Positions 25,673 through 34,963 of a stretch of DNA of 64,000 bases are shown here, piece by piece (positions within the stretch are counted from its first letter, which is position 1; each line of letters opens with the position of its first letter). Below the pieces are notes generated by a model. That model worked only from the letters and a program-made list of their open reading frames with translations. It did not search any database and had not been told where the DNA came from. This DNA comes from Azospirillum sp. TSH100 (GTDB taxonomy: Bacteria; Pseudomonadota; Alphaproteobacteria; Azospirillales; Azospirillaceae), in assembly GCF_004923295.1 (NCBI RefSeq), contig NZ_CP039636.1:222001-286000 (forward strand), given 5' to 3'. The position numbers and the translations under genes were made by a program.

Positions 25673-28047
25673 GGTTGGGAAGACGCAGCCCGCTCCCGCA
25701 GGGCCGCGATGCAGGCCAGCACCCGCTCCGGCGTGGCGGGCGCGTCCAGCCTTGGACAGAACCGATGCCCGGCGACGCTCGCCACCGCATCGGACAGGGC
25801 GTGGAAGACCGACATGCCGAGCATGAAGGGCGGCTCGCCCACCGCCTTGGAGCGGAAGATGCTGTCCTCGCGGTTCGGCGCGTTTTCCAGAAGCGCCACG
25901 TTGAAGATGCGCGGGCGATCCGAACAGGCCGGGATCTTGTAGGTGCTGGGGGCGTGGGTGCGCAGCCGCCCCTGCCCGTCCCACCACAGCTCCTCCATGG
26001 TCAGCCAACCCATGCCCTGGACGAAGCCGCCCTCGATCTGCCCCTTGTCGATGGCCGGGTTCAGCGACCGGCCGCAATCATGCAGGATGTCCACCCGGTC
26101 GACGACATATTCGCCAGTCAGCGTGTCCACCGTCACCTCGGCGCAGGCCGCGCCATAAGCGAAATAATAGAAGGGCGTGCCGCGCCCGGCCGCGCGGTCC
26201 CAATGGATCTTAGGCGTCTTGTAGAAGCCGGTGGCCGACAGCTGCACACGCGCCATGTAGGCGGCGCGCACCAGATCGGCGAAGCTCATCTCGCGGTCGC
26301 CGACCCACACCCGGTTGCGCTCGAACCGCACCGCTTCGGGCGCGACGCCCCAGTTTTCCGCCGCGAAGGCGACCAGCCGTTCCTTGATTGTGCGGGCCGC
26401 CGCCTGCGCCGCCTTGCCGTTCAGGTCGGCACCCGACGAGGCCGCGGTGGCGGAGGTGTTGGGCACCTTGCCGGTGTTGGTGGCGGTCGGGCGGATGGTG
26501 GAGATGTCGACCTGGAATTCCTCCGCCACCACCTGGGCGACCTTGGTGTGGAGCCCCTGCCCCATCTCGGTGCCGCCATGGTTCAGCTGGATGCTGCCGT
26601 CGGTGTAGACATGGACCAGGGCGCCGGCCTGGTTGTAATGGGTGGCGGTGAAGGAGATGCCGAACTTCACCGGCGTCAGCGCCAACCCCTTGCGCAGGAT
26701 GCGGCTGCCGGCATTGAAGGCGCGGATCTCCTCCCGGCGCTGCCAATAGGCGGACGTCTCCTCCAGCTGCGCCACCAGATCCGGCAGGATGTTGTCGGTG
26801 ACGGTCTGGTGGTAGGGCGTCAGGCTGCGGCCGTCCGCCTCGGGATCGGTGCCGTAGAAGTTCCGCTTGCGGATCTCCAGCGGGTCCTTGCCGAGCGCAT
26901 AGGCGATTTCGTCGATCACCCGCTCCGCCGCCACCATGCCCTGCGGGCCGCCGAAGCCGCGGAAGGCGGTGTTGGACACAGTGTTGGTCTTCAGCGGCAG
27001 GGAGGCCAGCCGCGCCGCCGGGTAGAAATAGCCGTTGTCGGCATGGAAGAGCGCGCGGTCGGTCACCGGGCCGGACAGGTCGGCGGCATAGCCGGCGCGG
27101 GCGGCGAACAGCATGTCGACGCCCTGGATCAGGCCGCTGTCGTCGAAGCCGATGCGATAATCGATCTCGAAATCATGGCGCTTGCCGGTGATCTGGAAAT
27201 CGTCGTCGCGGTCGGGGCGCAGCTTTGCGGCGCGGCCGGTGCGTCTGGCGACCAGCGCGGTGCAGGCAGCGAACAGGTTCGATTGCGTCTCCTTGCCGCC
27301 GAAGCCGCCGCCCATGCGCCGAACCTCCACCGTCACCGCGGCGCCGGGCACATCCAGCACATGGGCGACGATGTGCTGCACCTCCGTCGGATGCTGGGTG
27401 GAGACATGGATCAGCAGCTCGCCATCCTCGCCCGGCACCGCCATGGCGATCTGGCTTTCCAGGTAGAAATGCTCCTGCCCGCCGATGGCGAGCCGGCCCT
27501 CCAAACGGCGCGGAGCGGCGGCCAGCGCCGCGCCGGCATCGCCGACCTGCAGCGTCATCGGCGCGGTGACCAGGGTCCGCTCACCATCGCGGGCGGCGGC
27601 GATGGTCAGGATTGCCGGCAGATCCTCATACCCGATCACTGCCAATTTGGCGGCGCGGCGGGCCTGATCGCGGGTTTCGGCGGCGACGGCGAAGATCGGC
27701 TGGCCGACATGCTCGACCAGGGTCGAGGCGAACAGCGGCTCGTCATGCTTGCCCATGCAGCCGATGTCGTTCACACCCGGCACATCGTCGGCGGTGAAGA
27801 CCGCCACCACGCCGGGCGCCTGACGGACCGGCGACAGGTCGATGGAGCGGATGCGCGCATGCGCACGGCTGCTCAAGCCCAGATAGACATGCAGCAGACC
27901 GGCCGGCTCGGCGATGTCGTCGACATAGACCGCCTCGCCGCTGACATGCTTGTGGGCGCTCTCGTGCCGGCGGGAGTCGTGGACGGCGCCCTCGATGCGG
28001 TCAGGGGCGATGGGGGTCGTGACGTCAGGCGCCATTGCATCAGGCAT
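25669..28047 (-). CDS. xdhB: Xanthine dehydrogenase, molybdopterin-binding subunit
   Basis: A 792-residue large subunit that holds the molybdenum cofactor and oxidises hypoxanthine and xanthine to urate. Aldehyde oxidase/xanthine dehydrogenase hammerhead domain near the N-terminus (HVSGEAVYVDDI about 34-45), then the Mo-binding domain with RRMGGGFGGKETQ (about 247) and GGFVQGMGWLTMEELWW near 684. ATG 28047 has GGAGG seven bases upstream and overlaps the xdhA stop by eight bases; ATG 28035 is an alternative. Confidence 0.94.
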   Translation of the reverse strand: MPDAMAPDVTTPIAPDRIEGAVHDSRRHESAHKHVSGEAVYVDDIAEPAGLLHVYLGLSSRAHARIRSIDLSPVRQAPGVVAVFTADDVPGVNDIGCMGKHDEPLFASTLVEHVGQPIFAVAAETRDQARRAAKLAVIGYEDLPAILTIAAARDGERTLVTAPMTLQVGDAGAALAAAPRRLEGRLAIGGQEHFYLESQIAMAVPGEDGELLIHVSTQHPTEVQHIVAHVLDVPGAAVTVEVRRMGGGFGGKETQSNLFAACTALVARRTGRAAKLRPDRDDDFQITGKRHDFEIDYRIGFDDSGLIQGVDMLFAARAGYAADLSGPVTDRALFHADNGYFYPAARLASLPLKTNTVSNTAFRGFGGPQGMVAAERVIDEIAYALGKDPLEIRKRNFYGTDPEADGRSLTPYHQTVTDNILPDLVAQLEETSAYWQRREEIRAFNAGSRILRKGLALTPVKFGISFTATHYNQAGALVHVYTDGSIQLNHGGTEMGQGLHTKVAQVVAEEFQVDISTIRPTATNTGKVPNTSATAASSGADLNGKAAQAAARTIKERLVAFAAENWGVAPEAVRFERNRVWVGDREMSFADLVRAAYMARVQLSATGFYKTPKIHWDRAAGRGTPFYYFAYGAACAEVTVDTLTGEYVVDRVDILHDCGRSLNPAIDKGQIEGGFVQGMGWLTMEELWWDGQGRLRTHAPSTYKIPACSDRPRIFNVALLENAPNREDSIFRSKAVGEPPFMLGMSVFHALSDAVASVAGHRFCPRLDAPATPERVLACIAALRERAASSQP

Positions 28048-29524
28048 GAGCAAGCCTCCGGTCGCCGACCAGACGGGTCTCCGCCGCCGGGTCGCTGGTC
28101 TCGACATACAGCTTCATCAGCAAATTCGCGGCCACCGTGGAGCGGTAGGCCGCGCTGGCCCGCCAGTCGGACAGCGGCGTGTAGTCTCCCGCCAGCGCCG
28201 CCATGCCGTGGCGGACGCTCTCCTCGGTCCAGGGACGGCCCAGCAGCACCGCTTCGGCCCCGGCGGCGCGTTTCGGCGTGCCGGCCATGCCGCCAAAGGC
28301 GATGCGGATGTCGGCGACGCGGCCGTCGCCGTCCAGCGTCAGGCGGAAGGCGCCGCAGACGGCGGAGATGTCCTGGTCGAAGCGCTTGGCGATCTTGTAG
28401 GCACGGAAGCGTTCACCCGCCGCCGGTTTGGGCAGGATCACCGCCTCGACGAACTCGCCCTCGCGACGGTCCTGCTTGCCGTATTCGATGAAGAAGTCCT
28501 CCAGCGGCAGCTCGCGCGTCTCCTCGCCGCGCCGCAGCCGCAGGGTGGCGCCGCAGGCGATCAGGGCCGGCGGGGTATCGCCGATGGGAGAACCGTTGGC
28601 GACGTTGCCGCCGATGGTGCCCATGTTGCGCACCTGCTCCGCCCCGATGCGGCGGATCAGCTCGCCGAAATCGGGATAGAGCGCGGCGATCCGCTCCGCC
28701 GCGTCGCTGTAGGTGACGCCGGCGCCGATCACCAGCGCGTCGCCGCGATCCTCGATCCGCCGCAGGTCCCGGACCCGGCCGGTGTAGATCACCGTCGCCA
28801 GCACGCGCTGGAACTTGGTCACCCACAGCCCGACGTCGGTCGCCCCGGCCACGATGGTGGCGCCTGGGTTGTCGAACAGGAGTTGGGCCAGCTGCGGCAC
28901 GGTGGCAGGCGCCAGGAAGCGGCGTCCGCCGGCGCCGACGCTGAGGATCTCCTCGTCGCGCAGGGCTTTCAGTTTTTCCGCCATCGCCGCGCGGTCGGCG
29001 AACCTGTCCGAGGACCGGTCGCCGCCCTGGCCGCCGATCTCGTACATGGCATGGGCGGCGCGGACGATGGGCTCGTAGCCGGTGCAGCGGCACAGGTTGC
29101 CGGCCAGCGCATCGTCGATCCGCTGGCCGTCCGGCCGCTCCTCGTTCAGGTAGAGCGCCAGCAGCGACATGACGAAGCCGGGCGTGCAGAAGCCGCATTG
29201 CGAGCCGTGGCAATCGACCATCGCCTGCTGCACCGGGTGCAGAGCGCCGTCCGGCCCCTTCAGATGCTCCACCGTCAGCAGCCGGCAGCCGTCCAGCGTG
29301 GCGAGGAAACGGATGCAGGCGTTCACCGCCTCGTAGCGCAGGGTGTCGCCGTCCAGCCGGCCGACCACCACGGTGCAGGCGCCGCAATCGCCCTCCGCAC
29401 AGCCTTCCTTGGTGCCGACCCGCCGTTCCGACAGCCGCAGCCAGTCGAGCACCGTCAGGGTCGGATCGACCGCGTCGATCTCCCGAAGCTCGTCGCCGAG
29501 ATAGAAGCGGAGGCGCTGGCGCAT
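28040..29524 (-). CDS. xdhA: Xanthine dehydrogenase, Fe-S/FAD subunit
   Basis: A 494-residue small subunit. N-terminal plant-type 2Fe-2S domain (CAEGDCGAC about 42-50), second 2Fe-2S domain (CGFC and CRC, about 110 and 145), then an FAD-binding domain (IVAGATDVGLWVTK about 223; GTIGGNVANGSPIGD about 299). It passes electrons from XdhB to NAD. GGGAGC lies five bases before the ATG. First gene of xdhABC; the long palindrome-rich gap lies upstream and should contain its promoter. Confidence 0.94.
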   Translation of the reverse strand: MRQRLRFYLGDELREIDAVDPTLTVLDWLRLSERRVGTKEGCAEGDCGACTVVVGRLDGDTLRYEAVNACIRFLATLDGCRLLTVEHLKGPDGALHPVQQAMVDCHGSQCGFCTPGFVMSLLALYLNEERPDGQRIDDALAGNLCRCTGYEPIVRAAHAMYEIGGQGGDRSSDRFADRAAMAEKLKALRDEEILSVGAGGRRFLAPATVPQLAQLLFDNPGATIVAGATDVGLWVTKFQRVLATVIYTGRVRDLRRIEDRGDALVIGAGVTYSDAAERIAALYPDFGELIRRIGAEQVRNMGTIGGNVANGSPIGDTPPALIACGATLRLRRGEETRELPLEDFFIEYGKQDRREGEFVEAVILPKPAAGERFRAYKIAKRFDQDISAVCGAFRLTLDGDGRVADIRIAFGGMAGTPKRAAGAEAVLLGRPWTEESVRHGMAALAGDYTPLSDWRASAAYRSTVAANLLMKLYVETSDPAAETRLVGDRRLAHA

Positions 29525-30107
29525 GGCTGCTCCCGATGAACTGGGGACGATATGACGCAGTATTTCACTGACGTTGACTCTGTCACCAGATCGGCAGCAG
29601 GGGAAAGAGTTTCAAACGATTTGCAAAAGAGCGGCGGGGGGTGGAACAGCGTGGAACGCTTTTCGGCGGCTGGTCCATTCTGTCTCCACCTACCCGTGGC
29701 GCGGCAGAGCCGCTGGGTAAGGCGACAGCTTCTAAGCCCTCGCCCCCCTGGGAGAGGGTTGGGTGAGGGGGGCAGCGCGGACGGAACGACCGCGCCAGGG
29801 GATTGCCAAGGGGCAGCATGCCCCTTGGCGGCGCGCGGATCGCGCGCCGGCCCCCTCACCCTCCCCACGCCTCCGGCGCGGGTCCCCTCCCTCTCCCCGG
29901 GGGAGAGAGGGCAATCCTCAGTGCGTTCCCGCAGGGCACCGGCGGCTCTTCGGCCCAGAGGGGGAAGTGGTCGTTCTGGAAGGTACGGCTGTCGAGGGGC
30001 ATGGCGTGGCTCCGCAGGCCGATGAGACATTTGCGGAGAGGTTATGGGGCTTTGTTCCTTGCCTGGTGGATTTTGTGCAAAACGGGAGCGCGGCGCTTTC
30101 AGCGCAC
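29525..30107. other. 583-base gap rich in inverted repeats
   Basis: No gene is supported here. The first 200 bases upstream of xdhA are relatively AT-rich and likely contain its promoter. 29730-29912 is a nested palindromic element (separate entry). The stretch 29913-30107 shows nothing I recognise. Confidence 0.6.
29730..29912. repeat. Nested REP/BIME-like palindromic element
   Basis: Outer arms GGGTGAGGGGG (29761-29771) and CCCCCTCACCC (29851-29861) are an 11-base perfect inverted repeat. Between them are two more hairpins: GCCAAGGGG...CCCCTTGGC (29805-29829, stem extendable to 11) and GGCGCGCG-GAT-CGCGCGCC (29830-29848). Outside them CTCTCCCC/GGGGAGAG (about 29891-29907) forms a fourth. 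The CCCTCTCCCC motif recurs at 34932-34954, so this is probably a dispersed intergenic repeat family. Confidence 0.7.
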
Positions 30108-30779
30108 TCACGCATTCCCCTCCGGCATCATCCCAGCCAGTCCTTCGCCGGCCCCACCGGCGGCGCGCACAGACGCCAGCGTCAGCGCATGCCAGTAGAG
30201 GTCCAGCAGGGCCGCCGGCATGCCGCCCTGCTCATGGCCCTCCATCGGCAGGATGGCGGCGGCATGGGCAAGAGCCGCGGTGGCGGCGTTGGGGCTGCGC
30301 GAGACGGCATCGCCCAGCAGCCCCAGCGTCTGGCCCAGCGCGGCGGCGTCGAAGCGCAGCAGGGCCGGCGGCACGGTGATCTGCGCCTCGCCGCCGCGCA
30401 GGCGGCCGACGGCGATGTAGACATGCAGCAGGTCGGCCCGCTCCTCCGGCCGCAGCAGGGCGGCGACGATGCGGTTGCCGGTCAGCGGGCCGGTGCCGTC
30501 GAACTCGTACATGGTGGCGCGCTCGCCCTGGCGGGTGGCGGCGAGCCCGGCAAGGCGGGCGGTCAGCGGCTCCGCCGCCCGGCGGTTGGCCTCGTCGAAC
30601 AGGGCGGGGTGGTTGCCGCCCTCGCTCAGCACCACCAGCGGCGCGTCGGTCGCGGCGGCGGCGGCCAGCAGACGGGCCAGCACGGCGAAGGGGTCGCTTT
30701 CGGCCGCGTCCGCTTCTTCCCCCAGCAGGCCGGCGCCACGGCGCAGCATGGCCTCGGCGAAGCTGATGTCATTGTCCAT
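30108..30779 (-). CDS. Hypothetical protein downstream of cydB
   Basis: A 223-residue, Ala/Leu-rich, mostly helical protein with no signal peptide or clear membrane helix. I do not recognise a family. It starts 56 bases after cydB on the same strand with AAAGGGA before its ATG, so it could be co-transcribed with the oxidase genes. Composition and GC match neighbours. Confidence 0.65.
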   Translation of the reverse strand: MDNDISFAEAMLRRGAGLLGEEADAAESDPFAVLARLLAAAAATDAPLVVLSEGGNHPALFDEANRRAAEPLTARLAGLAATRQGERATMYEFDGTGPLTGNRIVAALLRPEERADLLHVYIAVGRLRGGEAQITVPPALLRFDAAALGQTLGLLGDAVSRSPNAATAALAHAAAILPMEGHEQGGMPAALLDLYWHALTLASVRAAGGAGEGLAGMMPEGNA

Positions 30780-30835
30780 GGCGGATCCCTTTCCCGTCCG
30801 AAGGCGCCCTTTTTAGGCCGGGGCGTCTCCTCCGC

Positions 30836-31855
30836 TCAATGGTAACCGAAGGCGCCCGTCACCTTTCCGCGGAAGATCCAGTAGGAATAGGCGGTGTAGC
30901 CCAAGATCGCCGGGATCAGGAAGGCCATGCCGACCAGCAGGAAGACCTGGGTCTTGGGCGGGGCCGCCGCCTCCCACACAGTGACGCCGGGCGGGATCAG
31001 GTGGGGCCACAGGCTGATGGCGAGGCCGAGGTAGGAGAGGGCGAACAGTGCCATCGACAGCACGAAGGGCGCCACCTCCCGGCCGTTGTCGATGGCACGC
31101 CACAGGGCGACGGCCAGCACCGCCGTGACGATCGGCACCGGCGACAGGAAGAACAGATTGGGCAGGGAGAACCAGCGCTCGGCGATCTGCGGCAGCAGGA
31201 ACGGCGTCCACAGGCTGACCACCGCCACGCCGGCCAGCACCACCAGCATCAGCCGCCGCGCCATGCGGAAGCACCAGTCCTGCAACGGCCCGATGGTCCG
31301 CCAGATCAGCCAGGTCGCACCCAGGAGTGCATAGCCGACCACCAGAGCCGCCCCGCAGAACAGGCTGAAGGGCGACAGCCAGTGCAGCATGCCGCCGACG
31401 AACTGCCGCTCGTACACCGGAATGCCCTGGATGAAGGAGCCGAGCACGACACCCTGCGCGAAGGTCGCCAGCAGCGAGCCGAGGAAGAAGGAGCGGTTCC
31501 ACCAATGCCGGCCAGCCCGCGCCTTGAAGCGGAACTCGAAGGCCACGCCGCGGAAGATCAGGGCGATCAGCATGACCAGCAGCGGCAGATACATCGCCGG
31601 CAGCACCACGGCATAGGCGATGGGAAAGGCGGCGAACAGCCCCGCTCCGCCCAGCACCAGCCAGGTCTCGTTGAAGTCCCAGACCGGCGCCACCGTGTTC
31701 ATCATGGTGTCGCGGTCCTCCTCCGTCGGGGCGAAGGGATAGAGGATGCCGATGCCGAGGTCGAAGCCGTCCATCAGCACATACATGAACACCGCGAAGC
31801 CGACGATCCCGACCCAGATCAGGGTCAGCAGGCTTCCTTCCGCAATTTCCTGCAT
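30836..31855 (-). CDS. cydB: Cytochrome bd-type quinol oxidase subunit II
   Basis: A 339-residue polytopic membrane protein, subunit II of a bd-type quinol oxidase. Motifs YVLMDGFDLGIGILYPF (about 25-41) and VWDFNETWLVLGGAGLFAAFP (about 58-78) are diagnostic. With the adjacent subunit I it forms the terminal oxidase that reduces oxygen using ubiquinol without pumping protons. It begins five bases after the cydA stop. No cydX or cydCD in view. Confidence 0.93.
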   Translation of the reverse strand: MQEIAEGSLLTLIWVGIVGFAVFMYVLMDGFDLGIGILYPFAPTEEDRDTMMNTVAPVWDFNETWLVLGGAGLFAAFPIAYAVVLPAMYLPLLVMLIALIFRGVAFEFRFKARAGRHWWNRSFFLGSLLATFAQGVVLGSFIQGIPVYERQFVGGMLHWLSPFSLFCGAALVVGYALLGATWLIWRTIGPLQDWCFRMARRLMLVVLAGVAVVSLWTPFLLPQIAERWFSLPNLFFLSPVPIVTAVLAVALWRAIDNGREVAPFVLSMALFALSYLGLAISLWPHLIPPGVTVWEAAAPPKTQVFLLVGMAFLIPAILGYTAYSYWIFRGKVTGAFGYH

Positions 31856-31860
31856 GGGGC

Positions 31861-33258
31861 TTACTCCGCGGATTCGATGGAAGGATCGGCGGCCGACAGC
31901 GGCCGTTTGGCCCTCTGCGCCTCCGGCGGCTGCTGGGCGTCATGGTGGTGCGTCGGGCCGGTGCGCAGCAGGCGGATCAGGTAATAGGTCCCGGCACCGT
32001 AGATGATGGCGTAGGCGACGATGAAGGAGAGCAGCGAGATCAGCGCCGCCTCCACCGTCAGCGACGGGGTCACCGCGTCGGCGGTGCGGAGATGGCCGTA
32101 GACCACATAGGGCTGGCGCCCGATCTCGGTGGTGAACCAGCCGGCCAGGATGGCGACGAAGCCGATCGGCATGCAGCCGACCAGGATGCGGTGGAACCAG
32201 TCGCTGTTGTAGAGCCGGCCGCGGAAGCGCAGCACCAGATGCACCGCAGCGACCGTCAGCATGAGCAGGCCGATGCCGACCATCAGGCGGAAGGTCCAGA
32301 AGATGATGCGCGGGTCGGGGCGCTCGTCGGCCGGGAACTGCTTCAGGCCGGGCACCGTGCCATCGAGGTCGTGGGTCAGGATCAGGCTGGAGAGGGCGGG
32401 GATGCCGATCTCCAGATGGTTGGTCTCCGCCTTCACGTCGGGGATGGCGAACAGCACCAGCGGGGCGCGCGGGCCGCCCTCCCAATTCCCCTCCATGGCG
32501 GCGATCTTGGCCGGCTGGTGCTCCAGCGTGTTCAGGCCATGCTGGTCGCCGAGGAAGATCTGCAAGGGCGCCAGCACGGTGATGAGGCCAAGCGCCATGC
32601 TCAACCCCAGCTTGGCATGGTCGGCATGCCGGCGCTTCAGCAGGTAGAAGGCGCTGATGCCGGCGACGACGAAGCTGGTGGTCAGGAACATCGCCGTCAC
32701 CATGTGGGTCAGGCGATAGGGGAAGGACGGGTTGAACACCACCTGCCACCAGTCGGTGACGAAATAGCGGCCGTCCTTGATCTCGAAGCCGGCCGGGGTG
32801 TGCATCCAGCTGTTGGCCGACAGGATCCAGAAGGACGACAGCAGCGTGCCCAGCGCCACCAGACAGGCCGCCATCAGGTGGATGCCGCGCGGCACCCGGT
32901 CGCGCCCGAACAGCAGGATGCCGAGAAAGGCCGCCTCCAGGAAGAAGGCGGTCACCACCTCGTACTGGATCAGCGGCCCCAGCACATTGCCCACGGTGTC
33001 GGACCAGCGGCTCCAGTTGGTGCCGAACTGGTAGGACATGACGATGCCGGAGACGACGCCCAGCCCGAAGGACAGCGCGAAGATGCGCGTCCAGAATTCC
33101 GACAGGCTGCGGTAGATGCCCTTGCCGGTGCCCACCCACAGCGCCTCGAGCAGCGCGATCCAGCAGGCAAGTCCAACCGTGAAGCTGGGAAAAAGGATGT
33201 GGAAGGAGATCGTGAACGCGAACTGAATTCGCGACAGAATCAGGGGATCGAGCTCCAT
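31861..33258 (-). CDS. cydA: Cyanide-insensitive (bd-type) quinol oxidase subunit I
   Basis: A 465-residue subunit I carrying hemes. The histidine ligand in ISFHILFPS (about 20) and the GRQPYVVYG block (about 387-395) are visible; the quinol-binding loop between about 250 and 310 is short, as in cyanide-insensitive (CIO) oxidases rather than E. coli CydA. The C-terminal 40 residues are polar and His/Gln-rich. ATG 33258, with GAGGCGG upstream, begins at the conserved MELDPLILSRIQFAF. Such oxidases usually serve at low oxygen or when the bc1 branch is blocked. Confidence 0.92.
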   Translation of the reverse strand: MELDPLILSRIQFAFTISFHILFPSFTVGLACWIALLEALWVGTGKGIYRSLSEFWTRIFALSFGLGVVSGIVMSYQFGTNWSRWSDTVGNVLGPLIQYEVVTAFFLEAAFLGILLFGRDRVPRGIHLMAACLVALGTLLSSFWILSANSWMHTPAGFEIKDGRYFVTDWWQVVFNPSFPYRLTHMVTAMFLTTSFVVAGISAFYLLKRRHADHAKLGLSMALGLITVLAPLQIFLGDQHGLNTLEHQPAKIAAMEGNWEGGPRAPLVLFAIPDVKAETNHLEIGIPALSSLILTHDLDGTVPGLKQFPADERPDPRIIFWTFRLMVGIGLLMLTVAAVHLVLRFRGRLYNSDWFHRILVGCMPIGFVAILAGWFTTEIGRQPYVVYGHLRTADAVTPSLTVEAALISLLSFIVAYAIIYGAGTYYLIRLLRTGPTHHHDAQQPPEAQRAKRPLSAADPSIESAE

Positions 33259-33438
33259 GGCCGCCGCCTCTTTTGTTGGGCGCGATGACACGCCGGCACC
33301 GGAACAATAGCCGGCGCCGGCCTGGCAGGAGGCGATGTAGAGTGGGCGACTGCCACGGAAAGGGGGACTAGTCTTTCAGTCTTAAACCAGACCGCACAAG
33401 CTATTGCATGGGTATACGGAGTGATTGGAGGCCGGCGG

Positions 33439-34065
33439 TCAGTGGGGCGGATAGACGGCGGTGATGCCCGAAATCACCGTCTGCGCCGCCAGCGCCGCCA
33501 GCACGATGCCGAGCACCCGGCTGACCGTATGGATCACCGTGCGGCCGAGCAGCCGCCCGACCCGGTCGGCGCCCAGCAGGATCAGCGTCACCCCGCCGAT
33601 CACCGTCGCCGCAGCACCCAGGACGCTGACCTGTCCGGCAGCCGTGGTGCCGACACGGTCCATCAGCAGCAGGATGGAGGTGATGGCGCCCGGCCCGGCG
33701 ATCAGCGGCACCGCCAGCGGGAAGACGGCGACGTCGTGGGCATCCTCGTCGGTCATCGCCTCGCCGGTCGCGCGCTCCTTGCGTTCGGAGCGCTTGGCGA
33801 ACAGCATCTCGAAGGCGATCCAGAACAGCAGAGCCCCGCCGGCGATGCGGAAGGCCGGCATCTCGATCGACAGGGTCTGCAGCACGACCTTGCCGAAATA
33901 GGCGAAGAAGACCAGCACCACGAAGGCGATGGCGGTGCCGCGCAGCGCGATGATCCGCTTGTGCCGGTCATCGAAGCCGCGGGTCAGCGCGATGAACAGC
34001 GGCACCAGCCCCGGCGGATCGACGACGACGAAAAAGACGACGAGATTGCTGATGTAGTCCGACAA
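33439..34065 (-). CDS. MarC-family membrane protein
   Basis: A roughly 208-residue protein with six helices and the MarC/UPF0056 pattern: FFVVVDPPGLVPLFIALT near the N-terminus and VPLIAGPGAITSILLL (about 120-135). Function of the family is unknown despite its historic link to antibiotic resistance. I take TTG 34065 as start because GGAG lies six bases before it and it gives the family length; an upstream TTG at 34107 would add 14 residues. Confidence 0.85.
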   Translation of the reverse strand: MSDYISNLVVFFVVVDPPGLVPLFIALTRGFDDRHKRIIALRGTAIAFVVLVFFAYFGKVVLQTLSIEMPAFRIAGGALLFWIAFEMLFAKRSERKERATGEAMTDEDAHDVAVFPLAVPLIAGPGAITSILLLMDRVGTTAAGQVSVLGAAATVIGGVTLILLGADRVGRLLGRTVIHTVSRVLGIVLAALAAQTVISGITAVYPPH

Positions 34066-34131
34066 AGCGGGCTCCAGCCTGACGTGTTCGTGGATGGGGA
34101 GCACCAATCATAGGCTTGGCGGCGCGGAGTG

Positions 34132-34824
34132 TCACGCCTCCGCCAGGGCATGGGCGAACTCCTCGACCCCCTGCACCCCCGCCGGGGTCAGCGCGTAGGT
34201 GCCGCGCCCGACCCGCTCGAACCAGCCATAGACGTTGCGCAGCAGCATCGCCCCGACATCCTTCGGCGCCCCCGCCTTGCGCAGGGCGGCGACGGTCAGC
34301 GGCCCACCGCGCAGCAGGCGGGCGATGCGCAGCGCATCCTGGCGATAGGCGGTGACGATGGCGACGCGGGTGGAGCCGCCGCGGTTGGGATCACCGACCC
34401 GGCGGGCATGCTCGCCCAGCAGCCGTTGCGTGCGCTTCCTGTCCTTGCGCGGGGTGTAGGGGACGGGGTCGAGCAGCACCGTGACCTGCCGTCCCTCGGC
34501 CAGCCCCGGATCGACCATCAGCAGGCCGAGCCCGAGCCGCCGGCAGAGCTTCTTCACATCGCTGTCGAGGGGAGACGGCCCGGTCGCCTTGCGCCCCGGC
34601 TGCGGCACGGCGAGATAGACGCTGTCGCTGACCGCCAGCCGGTCCACCCCCTGGAGCACGAGGTCGAGGGTGAAGCGCTTTTTCAGCTCGACGATCACCG
34701 GCGGCTCGGCCCCGCGCGTGGCGACGAGATCGCAGCCATGGATCTCCGCCTTCACGTCATAGCCCTGGGCTTCGAGGAAGGACTTCACGGGCGCGTAGAG
34801 GTCGGTTTCGGCGGCGACGGTCAT
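34132..34824 (-). CDS. DUF2161 domain protein (PD-(D/E)XK-like)
   Basis: A 230-residue cytosolic protein of the DUF2161 family. The N-terminal half (LYAPVKSFLEAQGYDVKAEIHGCDLVATRG ... VIVELKKRF, about 9-51) has the D...E-x-K pattern of PD-(D/E)XK phosphodiesterases, and a winged-helix-like C-terminus follows (LRGGPLTVAALRKAGAPKDVGAMLLRNVYGWFERVGRGTYALT). Probably binds or cleaves nucleic acid; role unknown. Isolated gene. Confidence 0.78.
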   Translation of the reverse strand: MTVAAETDLYAPVKSFLEAQGYDVKAEIHGCDLVATRGAEPPVIVELKKRFTLDLVLQGVDRLAVSDSVYLAVPQPGRKATGPSPLDSDVKKLCRRLGLGLLMVDPGLAEGRQVTVLLDPVPYTPRKDRKRTQRLLGEHARRVGDPNRGGSTRVAIVTAYRQDALRIARLLRGGPLTVAALRKAGAPKDVGAMLLRNVYGWFERVGRGTYALTPAGVQGVEEFAHALAEA

Positions 34825-34931
34825 GCGTCAAAAGTCCGCCGAAAGCGGGAAGAGGTCGGCCGACACCGCCGGCAGGATGAGGGGCCGTGCGTTGCTTGAA
34901 GAATCCTCGAAGCGGTTCCCCCTCACCCCGC

Positions 34932-34954
34932 CCCTCTCCCCGGGGGGGAGAGGG
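34932..34954. repeat. REP-like hairpin CCCTCTCCCC/GGGGAGAGGG
   Basis: A perfect 10-base stem with a three-base loop, immediately downstream of the 37-codon ORF and so at the end of the pcc/mutase unit on the minus strand. It may act as terminator, though no T-run follows on that strand. Same motif as in the 29.8 kb element. Confidence 0.55.
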
Positions 34955-34963
34955 AGATGGCTT

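Noticed and set aside
25663..28491. Open frame of over 900 codons on the plus strand
   Set aside because: Antisense shadow of xdhB/xdhA; the minus-strand product has complete xanthine dehydrogenase motifs.
29805..29848. Insertion-sequence ends
   Set aside because: Palindromes have no transposase gene or target-site duplication; REP/BIME-type element fits better.
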